A DNA stretch of 64,000 bases from Apteryx mantelli (Eukaryota; Chordata; Aves; Apterygiformes; Apterygidae). Where the stretch lies: NCBI RefSeq assembly GCF_036417845.1, contig NC_089981.1, forward strand, positions 78,533,268 to 78,597,267, in the 5' to 3' direction. Each line of letters opens with the position of its first letter. The first letter of the stretch is position 1. Positions 52,201 through 63,735 of this stretch are shown here, in pieces. Made by a program: the position numbers and the translations under genes. The notes beneath the pieces were generated by a model. That model did not search any database, was not told the DNA's origin, and saw nothing but the letters and a program-made list of their open reading frames with translations.

Positions 52201-54079
52201 ACCTCAGTACTGCAGGGCCACAGGAGGAAGCATGGTGTCGCAACAGCCACGAGCTTGCCGAGGCTCTGCCTCGAGCGAACCACTGGCGTAGTGGAAATCC
52301 TGTCCTTCCAGGGGCACAGCCCTTCTGCAAATATTCCCTGCAGCTGGGCACCAAGGAGGGGCCCAGTCCGGTGGTAAACAAAGAGCTTTTCCACCCATGC
52401 TATTTTAGTCTCTGCTTGCATCCTCCTTTGTGGAAGTGGGGCTTTCTGACCGCACATTATCGCTGGCCAAGAAAGAGAAAGAAAGAATTAAAGCACAACT
52501 TGGTTTGCAGAAAGTCCAGAGCACAAGAGGGGTGAATCCCAGTGGCTGCTCTTGTTTAGGGCAGGGAAAGGCGCACGGTTCCTGCTAAGCTTCCCTGGTG
52601 CTGCCTGCTTTGAAGGGGGCAGTTTTGTAGGCAGGTGCCTGCTCCCCCCGGGCAGGGGCTGTCCATCAGGACGGGGCCTGGTGTGGTCTAGCACCGGGCA
52701 TTACAGTGGGCACCCAGTCCCTACCTCAGCCACACGGGTGGCTCGCTAGGGCCGAGCAAAGCTCCATGCACAGCTCGCAGCACCCTTCTCGTTGTCCAGC
52801 CCCGTGGCAGCAGCCAGGAGGACTTTGAGCAATACCTGAGGCTGGACACTGCTGGCGTGGTTGGTCATTCAACCTGCTGGAGCTGGAGGAACAACACTGA
52901 TGTTCACCCTTACCAGGCCCCCCATCCCACAGGTACCTCTCCAGGAAGAGACTTGCCTGGATCCAAGACACTTTCCTCCCCCTGTGCTTTAAACCAGGGG
53001 TTTGCTGCTCGGAGAGCACAGTGCTGCCCAGCAATGGCCAACACCTCACATGGAGAGCGCTGCATTTAAAATCTGAGAACATCATTTTATTTCAGAGAAA
53101 CAAGTAAATAAAAGCCATTTTTCTGTCCCTTCACTGCAGCAGCAAAGGACAAGGGCCTCAGCAGTGGGCAGCCAAGGCCTAGCTGTGCAGAGCTCCAGAT
53201 GTTTTACCAGTTTTTATCCCCATCTAGTGGCTGGTTCCAATTTCACATCAAAACCAAATGCTCCATCACTTTCCAGGCTGCACCAGTGACCTGCTTGTTG
53301 GGGGACAAGGTTTCTGTCCATGGGGATATGTTGGGGGTATGCCCTGGAGAGCAGACAGTGGTGAGCAAGCCCTGAAGGAAGAGTCAAACAGCACCTTCCG
53401 CCAGGGGAATCACTGGTACGGAGTTAGGGGGAAAAACAAGATCTTACTAACAGCTCGGCCCTGCTGAAAATATGTTATAGGTGCATGCAAGGAAGAGTGC
53501 AGTGCCTGCAGCCCCAAGTCTTACCTTTGCAGATACACCCTGCTTATCTGCAGGCAAGAGGTCTCTTTCTGCACAACTCCTTGTGTGCTGCTGCTGAAAA
53601 GGAGGATTGGCAGGGCCATCACCCGCGTGTCCCAGCCACTGATGCAGGGCCACGTCCCAAGTGTCTGGACAGCCTAAGGAAGACAGTTCATCCAAACCGA
53701 GCTTCACATGAAACGTTCACGATTGCAGTAAGGTCTCCAAATCCATCACCATGCTGGGTATCACGCAGGTGAGGGAAGAGAGGAGAGGGCTGAATCGGCC
53801 CAGGAAAGGGTTCTGCATCCTTATGGGTGCTGTGGGGTGGGGGGACACCTGGGCAAGACAAGGGTGCCCTGGGGTGGCCACAGTGCAAAGCTGCACACAC
53901 AGATGGGTGCTGCCACTCACACCGGGCCAGTCCTGCTATTTTGTCACCCATGTTGCAATGTCAGGGAAAGCGAAATGCAGACGGGGAGCTGCAGGGCTTT
54001 GGGTGCTTGCCCCCCAGAAGAACTTGTGTGACTGATACCCTGTCTGAACTACCCTGATAAAAGCAAACCCGTGAGCACA
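49283..54079. other. Gene-poor, GC-rich interval
   Basis: No gene recognised. Long frames on both strands (237 codons at 49,274-49,987 +; 242 codons at 51,214-51,942 -) overlap each other's antisense and are Pro/Ser/Cys-rich without domains. That is expected of GC-rich, stop-poor non-coding DNA. Confidence 0.5.
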
Positions 54080-54610
54080 GGGAGGCGCGAGCGGTTACTA
54101 TAGCGCAGCTTGCCTTCATAGCCCGCTGCCACCTCCTGCTCTAAAAATGGTAGGAAACATGCCCACGAGTGACCCTCAAGGCCACTGACATTTCTGGCAG
54201 GTTTGCAAAATGCAGTTCTGCGCGGTGCTCTCCCCGGCTCTGCCAAACCTTTAGATAAGAGCCCGCGCTGAGGAAAGCCAGCAGCTACGCAAGCCCCTTT
54301 CCAGCAGGAGTGTCTCTAGGCTGCCGTGCTCTGGCACGGGCTTGTTCGCGACGCTGCTAGCCACGTGCCGAGGCAAGCGATCGTGCCCGTGGCACCGCTT
54401 TGCAGCGCAGCGGGGTGACGTCCAGCCGCTGGCACACAGGCAGCCCACACCGCAGGCTCCCCGCAGCCCTCCTCCGCACGGCCACGGTGCGCTGGCCCGG
54501 CAGCCCAGTGCTGCTGGCATTTGTCACCTGAAGGAGGCACAGAGGAAAGAAACCCCCGAGTGCTGCCCTTCCCTTCGCACTTCGCAACCCACCCTGGCGC
54601 AGAGACCATC
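54080..54610. promoter_or_regulatory. CpG-rich patch
   Basis: CpG dinucleotides are far denser than in the flanks, for example around 54,340-54,440 and 54,470-54,500. No TATA box or clear exon was seen. It could be a small CpG island acting as an enhancer or the promoter of an unannotated transcript. Confidence 0.4.
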
Positions 54611-56696
54611 CTCACAAGGTATCACCTACTCCCCAGCATTTATTCCCCCCAAAATAAGACATGCAACTATGATCTGGAAATGGAGAATCAAGTCTTTCTT
54701 GAGGGCTGTCCTGAGGGGGAATGAAGTGACATCGTTCAGCATAGCACAAGCCCATTTTTTTGGAAACACAAGAGACCAGTGTGGAGAAGTTAGGAGGATA
54801 CAAACCAGTGAAGGAAAAGAATCTGATATTCATTTGTGAGAGACGATTTGCTTTTTATTTTTTACAAACCCCTGCAAGGGTATATGCTATAACATATCAT
54901 TCCAGTTGGTCTTTGCTATTCTGGCTCCTTGTAAATACTGTGTTCCTGAAAAGTGGATTTTTTCCCAACAGCTGGTATAAACCCAGCCAAGTTATTTTAA
55001 TTGCTTGCAAACTGCCATCCATTTTGCAGCAGCTCTTCTGGGCAGTAAGCAAAGGTCCCTGTGTAGAGTGTGTGCACAGAGGTAGAGCAGGACAGATGTG
55101 CACAGGGGATTTAGCAGCTGTACGTCCTCCACAATGTCGCGGGCAGCAGCAAACCAACTTCCTGGCAAGGGGAACTGCTCCGTCCAGAGCGAGAGAGGCA
55201 GCTGGGGAACCGTCTGGAGACACCAGCTGGGAACAGGCTGGAAATCACAACTCCTGACAAGCTTTTGGGTGGAAATAGGATAGAGCTCAGCACTGCTCAG
55301 TGCAAAGCTTTGCACCCGGGCCAGCACGGGGAGCGTAGAGAGGGAGTCCTGCAGGAAAAGGCAGCTCTGGGTTTCAACTGGCTGCAGAAAGCAGACAGGC
55401 TTCTGGGCTCACAGTTTCTGATTTGGTTCCCACAAAATGAAAGCTAAATACAGCTTGAATAGAATTGTTATCAGTTTATTTGCTTTATCTTCAGTAATCA
55501 GACCACTGGAGAGAAAAGGAGAGTTAGCAGGTGTGGAGCTGATGGGTAGGAGAGAGGAAGCAGGCCCAGAGCCCCGGGAAGGAGGGAGAAGAGGCCAACC
55601 AGTTCAGAACTTTTTATTTTTGCTGTCGAGTAAATTTGCTCTCACAGAAGTGGCTCCCCTGGAACCAGCGTGATGGAGGCGGTGGGAATTCACCCACCCT
55701 TCGAGGCGCGAACCCAACCGCTCCCCCCTTGCTGGCCACCCTCACTGCTGCCTCGCTCCAGCCACCGCCTCTGTTTCAGAGCAGAAGAGCTGAGCCACGA
55801 GACCACAGGCGATTTTGGGAGGTCATCTGGGGCCAAGTGGGAACTGCCTGGTGAAGCTTTGCACAGGACTTTGGGCCTGTCCTGAAAAAGGTGCCAGTGG
55901 CACAGGGCTTCACGCTCACCTCCATGTTGTCTACTTCCAGCCAAATACATCCTAACAATTTTTCTCATTATTCTCTTTTGCAATCTTCCTGCAAAATTGT
56001 CCATTATTTGGCTGGCAGAAATATCTACCTGCATCCCAACTCACACCCAGGCACACAACCTTTCCTTTTCCTGCAAACCCAACATCCCTGAGAGAGGCAG
56101 CGAGTGGAGCAGGAGGCTGGTCAGCGTATGCAACCCCAGGGCTCGCTCCCTGCAGCTGCTCCCAGCATTGCAGTATGAAGCACCCCAAAGAGGACCTAAA
56201 AACCACATTACAGGATGCACAAAAGCGTCCTCGGAGCCAGAGACACGGAAGCTGGGCACGGAGAGCAAACAGCAGCAGATAAGCAGCACAACGGAGGGCC
56301 GAGGCGGCGAAGGAAGGGTGGCAGGGACGGGCGGCACTGTCTGACACAGCGGTCACCCCGAGGTGAGCCCTGCCCTGCGTGCGGTGGCCACTTGAAAGCT
56401 GACACACGCTGAAACTGGAGCAGCAGCTCCCTGGGCCTCCTCTCGTTGCAGGGACGCTCAGCCAGCCCCGTGTCTGCTGTTTCCTTTCTGCCCTTTCGCT
56501 GCTCTGTAGGACTCTGGGAAGTTCTCCCGGGGGGATGTGCAGGGCTCTGCAGGGCAGCGATACCTCTGCCATACCCTATAACAACATAAATAATAAATAC
56601 AAAAGAGCCACGGCCCTTTCCAGCTGTCCCAGTTCCACTAGATGGCACCAGCAGTGTATCCTTCCTGGGCCTCGGCTTGTCCCCTGGCCTAGCTGT
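54611..56696. other. Gene-poor interval
   Basis: No gene or repeat recognised. Open frames on both strands are mutually overlapping and domain-free. Confidence 0.5.
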
Positions 56697-56848
56697 GGGA
56701 TGCATTGGGAGCTAAGGCATGCACTGGGAGCTGTGGGATGCACTGGGAGCTGCAGGACACAGTGGGAGCTGTGGGATGCCCTAGGAGTGGTGGGATGTGC
56801 TGGGAGCGGTGGGTTGCACTGGAAGCGGTGGGACACACTGGGAGCTGT
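56697..56848 (+). repeat. 19-bp minisatellite, eight copies
   Basis: Eight head-to-tail copies with unit GGGATGCACTGGGAGCTGT and variants; every unit is exactly 19 bp, with substitutions only. As 19 is not a multiple of three, each frame cycles every 57 bp. All copies happen to lack stops in one frame per strand, which produces repetitive but non-genic open frames. Confidence 0.9.
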
Positions 56849-58489
56849 GGCTGCCACTCCTTAGCACACACCCAGCCCCACAGCTGGGTCAGGCCTTGCT
56901 TCCCAGCTGGGTCCTGGCAAGGCTCAGAGCTGGAGCTCCACGCATGCAAGCTATTCTGGTCAATATTGAGACCAATGTATGGCAGGGTGTTTAGCTTCCC
57001 AGCATTGTAAGGCTCCTCTTGGAAGGAGGGGAAGAAAGGGCATAAAAACAAATTTGCCATAAAATATTGCAATTCACAGGTGACTTGCCGTCTCTGAGGT
57101 TTCACAGTTTTAGAGATTTATTCTCCTTGTGTACGTTTTATATCCCACATAAGTTAACTTGTTCCACTTCTTCTGTATTATTATTACATCAGGTCTCTCC
57201 TCACACCTCGCAGCACAGTTCAGGAGGGCTTGTTTTCCCCTGCGTTAAGCAGCAAGAACTGAAGGTGACCCTCAGGAGGGATCTTTGGAAGCTCCCTGCT
57301 AATACAGTGCCTACCCCAGGCTCTGCTTCCCACTCAGACATGCCTGGAGTGATGAAGCACGCCCCAGGATCACTCTTCTCGGTGGCTTTGGACAGACGCC
57401 CCCAGACAGAGGCCCAGGTTTGTGTTTCTGGGGTTTTGGTCTGGTGGACTCGTGGTCAGCAAGTCAAAGCCTGAAGCAACCCCAGATGCGCTGAGCAGAT
57501 GTTGTGGGCTGACACCACAGCCTACCCCTCCCTTGATTAGCATGGTTCAATGACCATGTCCTTTCCCAGGCTGTCCCAGAAACCCATTTGCAGCAGAGAA
57601 GCAGCATGAAGCTTTATGGTGGTGTGGATCCCTCCTGGGCAGCCTTCCCAGGCCATAAGAGGAACAGAGAGGGCACAGGGAACGCAGGGGCCGGAGGAGA
57701 AATGCCTCTTCCATAGTTGCTTGGCCAAAGACGCATCTACTTTGCTGTCAGGATTTTCCCACCTCCCGGGTGCTGCAGTCGCTGTGCTCCCTGGCACCAA
57801 GGGGTCTCTCCTGGTGAGAGCACGGGCGCAGAGGGCTGGGAGAGGGGTTCTGTGCTGGGACCCTCCAGGTGCAGAGCCGGCAGCAACCCTCTCCTGCCCA
57901 CTGCAGCACAAACCCCATCCAAACCCATTAGCCTTGGCCCATGATCCAGGCTAGAAAGGAGGAATCTGGGACATTTGGGAAGGCCAGGGCCCACGGTAAA
58001 GGGAAGTGTGCTGAGATTCCCCCCAAACAAGGGACATCATTGCTCATTCCCTGTCCCTGACCACCCCACAGAGCCCCGTAGCCCTCGCTCCCCGCTGGCG
58101 CCTGCTGTCCTCCCTCTGCTCACCCCTCCTCGCCCGGGGAGCAAGCCAGGATCCCGCTCACCCCCCCTCGCCCAGGAGCCACCCGGGGCCTCCCCACGCG
58201 CCATCTGCTCTCCCAGGTGACTTGCAGGTGGCCGAGGCCCTTCCCCACCTGCCACCTGCCTCCAAGTGACGTGGCCGCTCTGCCCCCATCCCCATTTCCC
58301 CGGGATCCTCCTGCTCCAGAAAACCTCCCGCGGGCCACTGGCGCTAAAGCCCACGGACAAAGCTCCTGATCTGAGGTTTCCTTCCTGAAGTCAAATCTTT
58401 ATTTGCCCTTTCTGTGGCTTGATGCTCCACACAGGGTGGAGGAATTTGCGATTTAGAGACCTCACCAAAAGCGGATAGGTCTGCCAGGC
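56849..58489. other. Gene-poor interval leading into the CpG island
   Basis: No gene or repeat recognised. It becomes progressively GC-rich from about 57.7 kb. Confidence 0.5.
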
Positions 58490-60150
58490 ACACATGGAGC
58501 AGCAGGCATCGCCCGGCCGGCGCACACCCGGCAGCAGCAGAGCCAGGAGCCGCGGCGCGGGCTTGCTCTGAGCTGCCAGGGTCGCCAGCGCAAAGCCACG
58601 CAGCCCCCAGCCAAAGGCTTCCTCACTCGCCAGCTGCATAGCCCCTTCCCCGAATGCAAATGTCAAACGGAAGAGAGGCACGTAGCAATCAAAACGCATT
58701 TGGAAGGAACCATTCCAGTGCTGAGGAATTATTTTTAGAACAACCGTGATCAAAATGTCAGAGGGGTTTTTATTTATTTCCTCTGGAAGCTCCGTTGATT
58801 GAAACTCCAACAAGCAGAGGCCGCCTCTAATCCCGCTGTCGGAAAGCGAAGCCTGTAATCGCTTCCCTAAGAAACGTGCCATTAGGCAGCACGGGAGGAG
58901 GAATAGCGCAGCCCGCCTGGCAGGGCTGTCCCCACCGGAGCGCCGTGCGTTCACCGCACCTCCTCAGACCCTGGGAAAGGTTTACCTGAGGCAGAAAGGG
59001 ACAATTATAAAATACAAGGGACACAAAGCTTGGGCTTTTGAAGCAGATTTGCAATCAGGAAGGCCGGGCAGGCTGCAGGCCTTTATGGGAATGCTCTTCC
59101 TTCCCTCTTCCGATCCGAGCGATGGATTTTGACAGTGCCGAAGCCTCGCGATGCGCCGACAGCCCGCAGAGTGCTTCCTGACGATTAAACAGCCCGCTCG
59201 CTCCCGGCTCGGTGCCGCTCAGGCATTGCGCCGGGAGCACAAATAATGGCAGTTATCGCCCCGTTCCTGCCCCCGCCCAGCTCCCAGGCCCCAGTCCCCG
59301 GAGGCGGCGCTCCCCAAACGACGCGGTTTTATTGCCTGCCCGGTGCGGTGCTGCGGCGCCTGCCCAGGTCGGCGCTTTCCCGGGGTCGCAGGACTGGGGG
59401 TGCCCACGGCCTGGCGTGCTTACAGGTTATTCACAGATTTGCCCCTTTTCGTGTTAAGTAAGAGTCTGTTAAGTGCCAGGAGATGAGGGGGAGAGAGCAC
59501 ATCCGAGCTGGAAGGGCTGCTCAGGAAAACCTGAGCGTGGGAGGCAGCAGCGCCTTTCCGCACCGTTAGCTTGCTGACACGGCCGGAGAGGAGCCGAACG
59601 GTAACGACCTCTATCAGCACAAGAGCAAACGAGGGCCTTGAACCAAATCCAGCTCGGAGGCTGTGACCAGGCCGCAGATAGCCCGAAAGCGTTTCCCCCA
59701 GCGGAACTGCTGCCTATTTGCATCTGAAAGCAGCCCAGGCCTTGCCCGGAGGTCGGGACGAACAGCGCCTTTCACTGCCCGCTTCCCGCGAGAGTCTCCA
59801 CAGCAAGAGGTCCCTCTGCAAAGGAGCCGCTTTCCACAGCAAGAGGAAATTTCCATGAACTGAGGTATAAAATGAATGCGAAGCTCAGCTGCAGTCGGCT
59901 GTAAAACTCGTGCGGGACCAGCATCCCGTCCAGCAGCTCCAGGGGCTGGCGGCCTCAGCGCGACATCGGAAGTGGCTCATTTCCGCCCAGCAGGCTGTCC
60001 CCGCCGCGGGTCGCTGCCCCCGGGTGCGGGGAGCGAGGCAAGGCAGCCCCTCTCTGCACAGCGCCCGGGCAGGTGTCGGGACGCAGGCTACGTGGCTGAC
60101 CCAGGTCGGCGGGGGACACGGAGGTGCTGTGTCCCCCGCTAGGATGGGAC
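58490..60150. promoter_or_regulatory. CpG island with TATA box and kappaB motif
   Basis: CpG density is high, especially 58,500-58,600, 59,100-59,420 and 59,560-60,130. It contains an exact GGAAATTTCC kappaB site (59,845-59,854) and a TATAAAA box (59,866-59,872) on the + strand, which predicts a transcription start near 59,895. No coding exon follows that I can recognise. The likely role is a promoter of a non-coding transcript or an alternative/distal regulatory element, about 35 kb downstream of TNFAIP2. Confidence 0.5.
59797..59846 (+). repeat. 14-bp direct repeat next to the TATA box
   Basis: TCCACAGCAAGAGG occurs at 59,797-59,810 and again at 59,833-59,846, 36 bp apart. The second copy overlaps the start of the kappaB motif. 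Confidence 0.9.
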
Positions 60151-63100
60151 AGCAATCCCTGGCTACGTCTGAGGTTGTGTGTGGAACAAGGGAGGGAACC
60201 AATAAGAAATTGGGGAGTTTCCCCCTCCACACAGCACTATGCCACATCCTGGGAATGACCACCAGGACTCAGCTCCCTCTCTCTGCTTAGACCTCTTCAT
60301 GCACCATCTAGCCTTTGCACAGAAGATTAGGATTTGGGCCTCGTGGTTTTCTTGAGAAAGTGCAGGAATTCTGTCTTCTGTGGCTGGCCTGCTGCTTCGT
60401 GCCTCCAACTGCACCAGTCCCAAAAATTCCCAAGGAGCTGTGATTGCAGGTGCTGCCACAGGGCAGAGACACCTCGTGTTTTTCACAGCAGATCTGAGTG
60501 AAAGGAAGAAAAAAATATGCGTAAGCAAATAGCACTCATCAGCACGTGGGCAAGAGAGTCAAACAGCAGAAATATCCCTTCTCCACACAGCCTCTTGAAC
60601 AAAGCTGTATCAACATTTCTCTGTTGTAAACGTCCAGCTTGCGAGCTACTCTGGGTCCACAGGCCCACAGTCACCTGCAGCATCCAGCTAGTCTCTGCCC
60701 ACACTAGTCAAACCCGTTCACTCCTCATGTGGGAGGTCAGTTCATGCTGACACTTAAAACAACCAAAGATAACACTCTTCCAAAGATCTCCTGCCTCTGC
60801 ATACAGAAAGGACATATATGCATAACAGCTGCATTCCCAACCAGGAGAAAGTAGTGGATTCCCTATGGATAAGGACTGAGGTACCTGCGGGTCACACCCC
60901 AAAGCATCGCACAAAATCGAGGGGTGGGATGGGAAGAGGAAGGTGACCCTCCCGTGAGCAGGTGCCATAACAGATTTCACTGTTACTGCTACCTGAAAGC
61001 TTGGTTGAAACTACTGATCTGGGCTGCAGAGGTGCTTTCACTGCAGTGGAGACCCAGCCAGGACTTGTGGGATCTGGGAAGCCTCTTTGCCCAGGGGATT
61101 TCAGCAACTAGGAGACTAAGGGACTTCCATTCTTTTAAAAACATTTTCCTGAATATCTTTCCTAAAGCAAAGGTGGTGCCATAATTTCTTTAAAGGAGGG
61201 TATAAAAGTGGGTGACTGGTAGCCAGTTCATTACATCAGAATCCGTTCCCAATAAGTAGGGAAAGTTTGCTTGCTTATTAATTGTTTCTCTAATTGCTTT
61301 CTCTCCCTGCTAACAGGGTAACCTGCTGCCTGCTTATGCCTGGAGGCCCCAGGTCACATCTCTGCGTAACTCATCCCTGATCTGCGAACATGGGGAACTA
61401 TAAATAAATGGTGACACTGGAGACTGGAGGAGGAGGAGGAAAGGGACTGTGATTTTTAACCTGAGATGCTCAGTCTATTCAGTTTATCTGACGAAAGTTA
61501 AAAGGTGACAGATGTCAGTCTGTAAACATTAACAGAGATATTTTGATAGCAGAGGGCTCTGGCCTGGCAAAGATAAAACAAAATTCTCTGGCTATGAGCT
61601 GGAGCTGGAGAAATTCAAACTAAAAAGAAGCTGTAGATTATTTCAAGTAAGGCAAACAGCTATACATTCTCCACCAAGAGGTATTTTTAAATCATGAGGC
61701 CCTGCTTAGTTTCAAGATCTGCTGCAGCTTAAACAACAACAAAATAAAGCAATTTGTGAATGTGAAGGAATCATATGGGAAACTCAGTGGACAGATGTAA
61801 CAGCCTACAAAGGTGCCCTGTGATTTTGAGACCTATGAATCTGTGAACTGGGCTGTAATACACCACAGTATGAAGGATTTAGGGAAAGACCAGCTAGAAG
61901 AGATTACAGGTGCTCCAGATGAGCCCTGGCAATTCACACTGAGGGGATTTAAGACATCAGTGTGGTGGTCATCCCTTGGACTGTTATCCCTCTTCCCCTG
62001 TGCCTCCGGCTGCTGCTCCAGGAGCGGCGATGGCACATTCACCTCTGGTGCCTGCAGCATGGCACAGTCACCTGGGTGGGACTGGCCCCAGCTTGATTAA
62101 TCCAGCTGTCAGGGAGAGGGGCTGCAGCAGGGCAGGTATACCCCTGAGCCAGGGACACGAGCAGGGGAACCACCAGGGAGACCCCCCTCGGCGAGCCCTG
62201 GCAGGAAGCACCCACGCTCGTCAGGGACACCCGGCACATGAGCGCAGTGCAAGAGGCCAGCGTGCCGAGAGGGAGGGCTGCACGGAGAGGCCTTGCTGCA
62301 GCAACCCCCAAACAGGGGCGAAGGACAGGGAGGATGAGCCTGGACTGTCCTGTGCCCCCGCTCTTCCCTGCCTGGCACATCTCACCATGCAGCATCTGCA
62401 CTGCCTGCAACATGGTGCTTCATGACGTGGAAATTTGCAGGCAGAGAGAGCAAAGTACAACCAGCATATATTGCTACGAGGGACTCAGAGAGGCAATGTT
62501 GCAGACGTCACCCCAGCTCCCTACCACCAGGAATGCCTCTGCCTGTGCACGTGCATGTGTTACACGCAGGCACACGCACTCACACACCTACCTTTGCTAA
62601 CAACAGAAGCAGCCACAGAGTCCATATGTCCTAGGCTTTACCTCTATATCTCCAAAAAGCAAGTTTGTTCCTGTTTCCCCACAATTATCATGAAATGTCT
62701 TCAAGAGAGTATCTCTGTCTTCTCGGCTGAGTGAGTCTTTGAGGTCCAGCACAACATTCAGATGTTCTTCCCTTTCCAAAAGGATCAGATGGCCAGTCAG
62801 TGGAAGAGTCAAAGGAAAAAGTTGGCTTTCTAGGACCCAGTTTTGCTGGGCCAAACCAAAGTCTGGAAGCTGTCGAACTGCTTTTCAACACCCTTTGGCC
62901 ACCTAACAACAAGGAGGCCATATCCAAGAGCTGTGTGTACAATGTGTGCTATAACCAAGCTAATGGGTCCCAGTGCACACAGCACCCCAGCAAAGCCACA
63001 GAAATCTTCAACTCTCTGAGTTCTCTCCTAGAAAAAGATCTGCATCTGTCATGCTGTTTTTTGGGGTGACTCTACCTTTAATTGTTCGAAAGCATTTTTG

Positions 63101-63370
63101 GTATCTTTTCTCCCCTCAGATGGAGTTACTTCTTGGTTATCTGGAAGTTTACAGGCTTTTTGCTCTACATAGCATTGCTTTGCTGAGTGGGGCCACAGCT
63201 TATTAGTCTGTTTAACAGAGGGTGAATGTATCCAAGCCAAACACAGCTTTAAGCATTTGGGATTCTATTGAAATCAAAAACAATGCATCCACTCAAACCA
63301 GGATGACCTCCTCAGAGGTCTGCATCAAAATGACATTTTTCTGAGTATTTCCTGTGCACATACATATATA
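60151..63370. other. Gene-poor interval
   Basis: No gene assigned. A TATAAAAG sequence at 61,201-61,208 is promoter-like. CA/CG-rich simple sequence lies near 62,540-62,590. A protein-like open frame on the - strand ends near 62,640 but is unidentified; see the findings. Confidence 0.45.
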
Positions 63371-63735
63371 AAGTAAGAGCATAAGAACTGCTATGCTGTA
63401 TCAGAGACACAACTTTTTAGTTCAATACTGTGTCTTCAAAAGTACCAAATGCTTGGGGAAAGCATATAGGAACCAGGGCAAACATAACACAGTCTTTCTT
63501 TGTCTTTTTTTTTTTTTTTTTGGCTTCTGGCAGTCTGCAGTTTAGTGACTTCCTTAGCTGGAGGTTTTATCAGAACTGTCATGTTGAATAGCCACTGAGA
63601 CAATTATCTACCACAAATTATCTGGTCCCCATTTGAAGCTATTCATGCTTTTGGCCTTCATGGCATCCTGTGACAGAGAGCTCTACAGTGTAATCACATT
63701 AACTTGAAAAAATACAGTCACTAGCACAAACCTTC
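63371..63735 (-). mobile_element. CR1 (L3-like) LINE 3' end, antisense
   Basis: On the + strand this reads as the antisense of a CR1-L3 3' end: AGAGCATAAGAACTGCTATG, TTAGTGACTTCCTTAGCTGG, AATAGCCACTGAGACAATTA, GGCCTTCATGGCATCCTGTG, and a GAGAGCTCTACAGTGTAATCAC block. A T(18) run at 63,505-63,522 has expanded inside it. The element may continue, strongly decayed, to the window end. Confidence 0.7.

Noticed and set aside
56535-56864. Repetitive 109-codon protein
   Set aside because: Produced by the 19-bp minisatellite cycling through frames every 57 bp.
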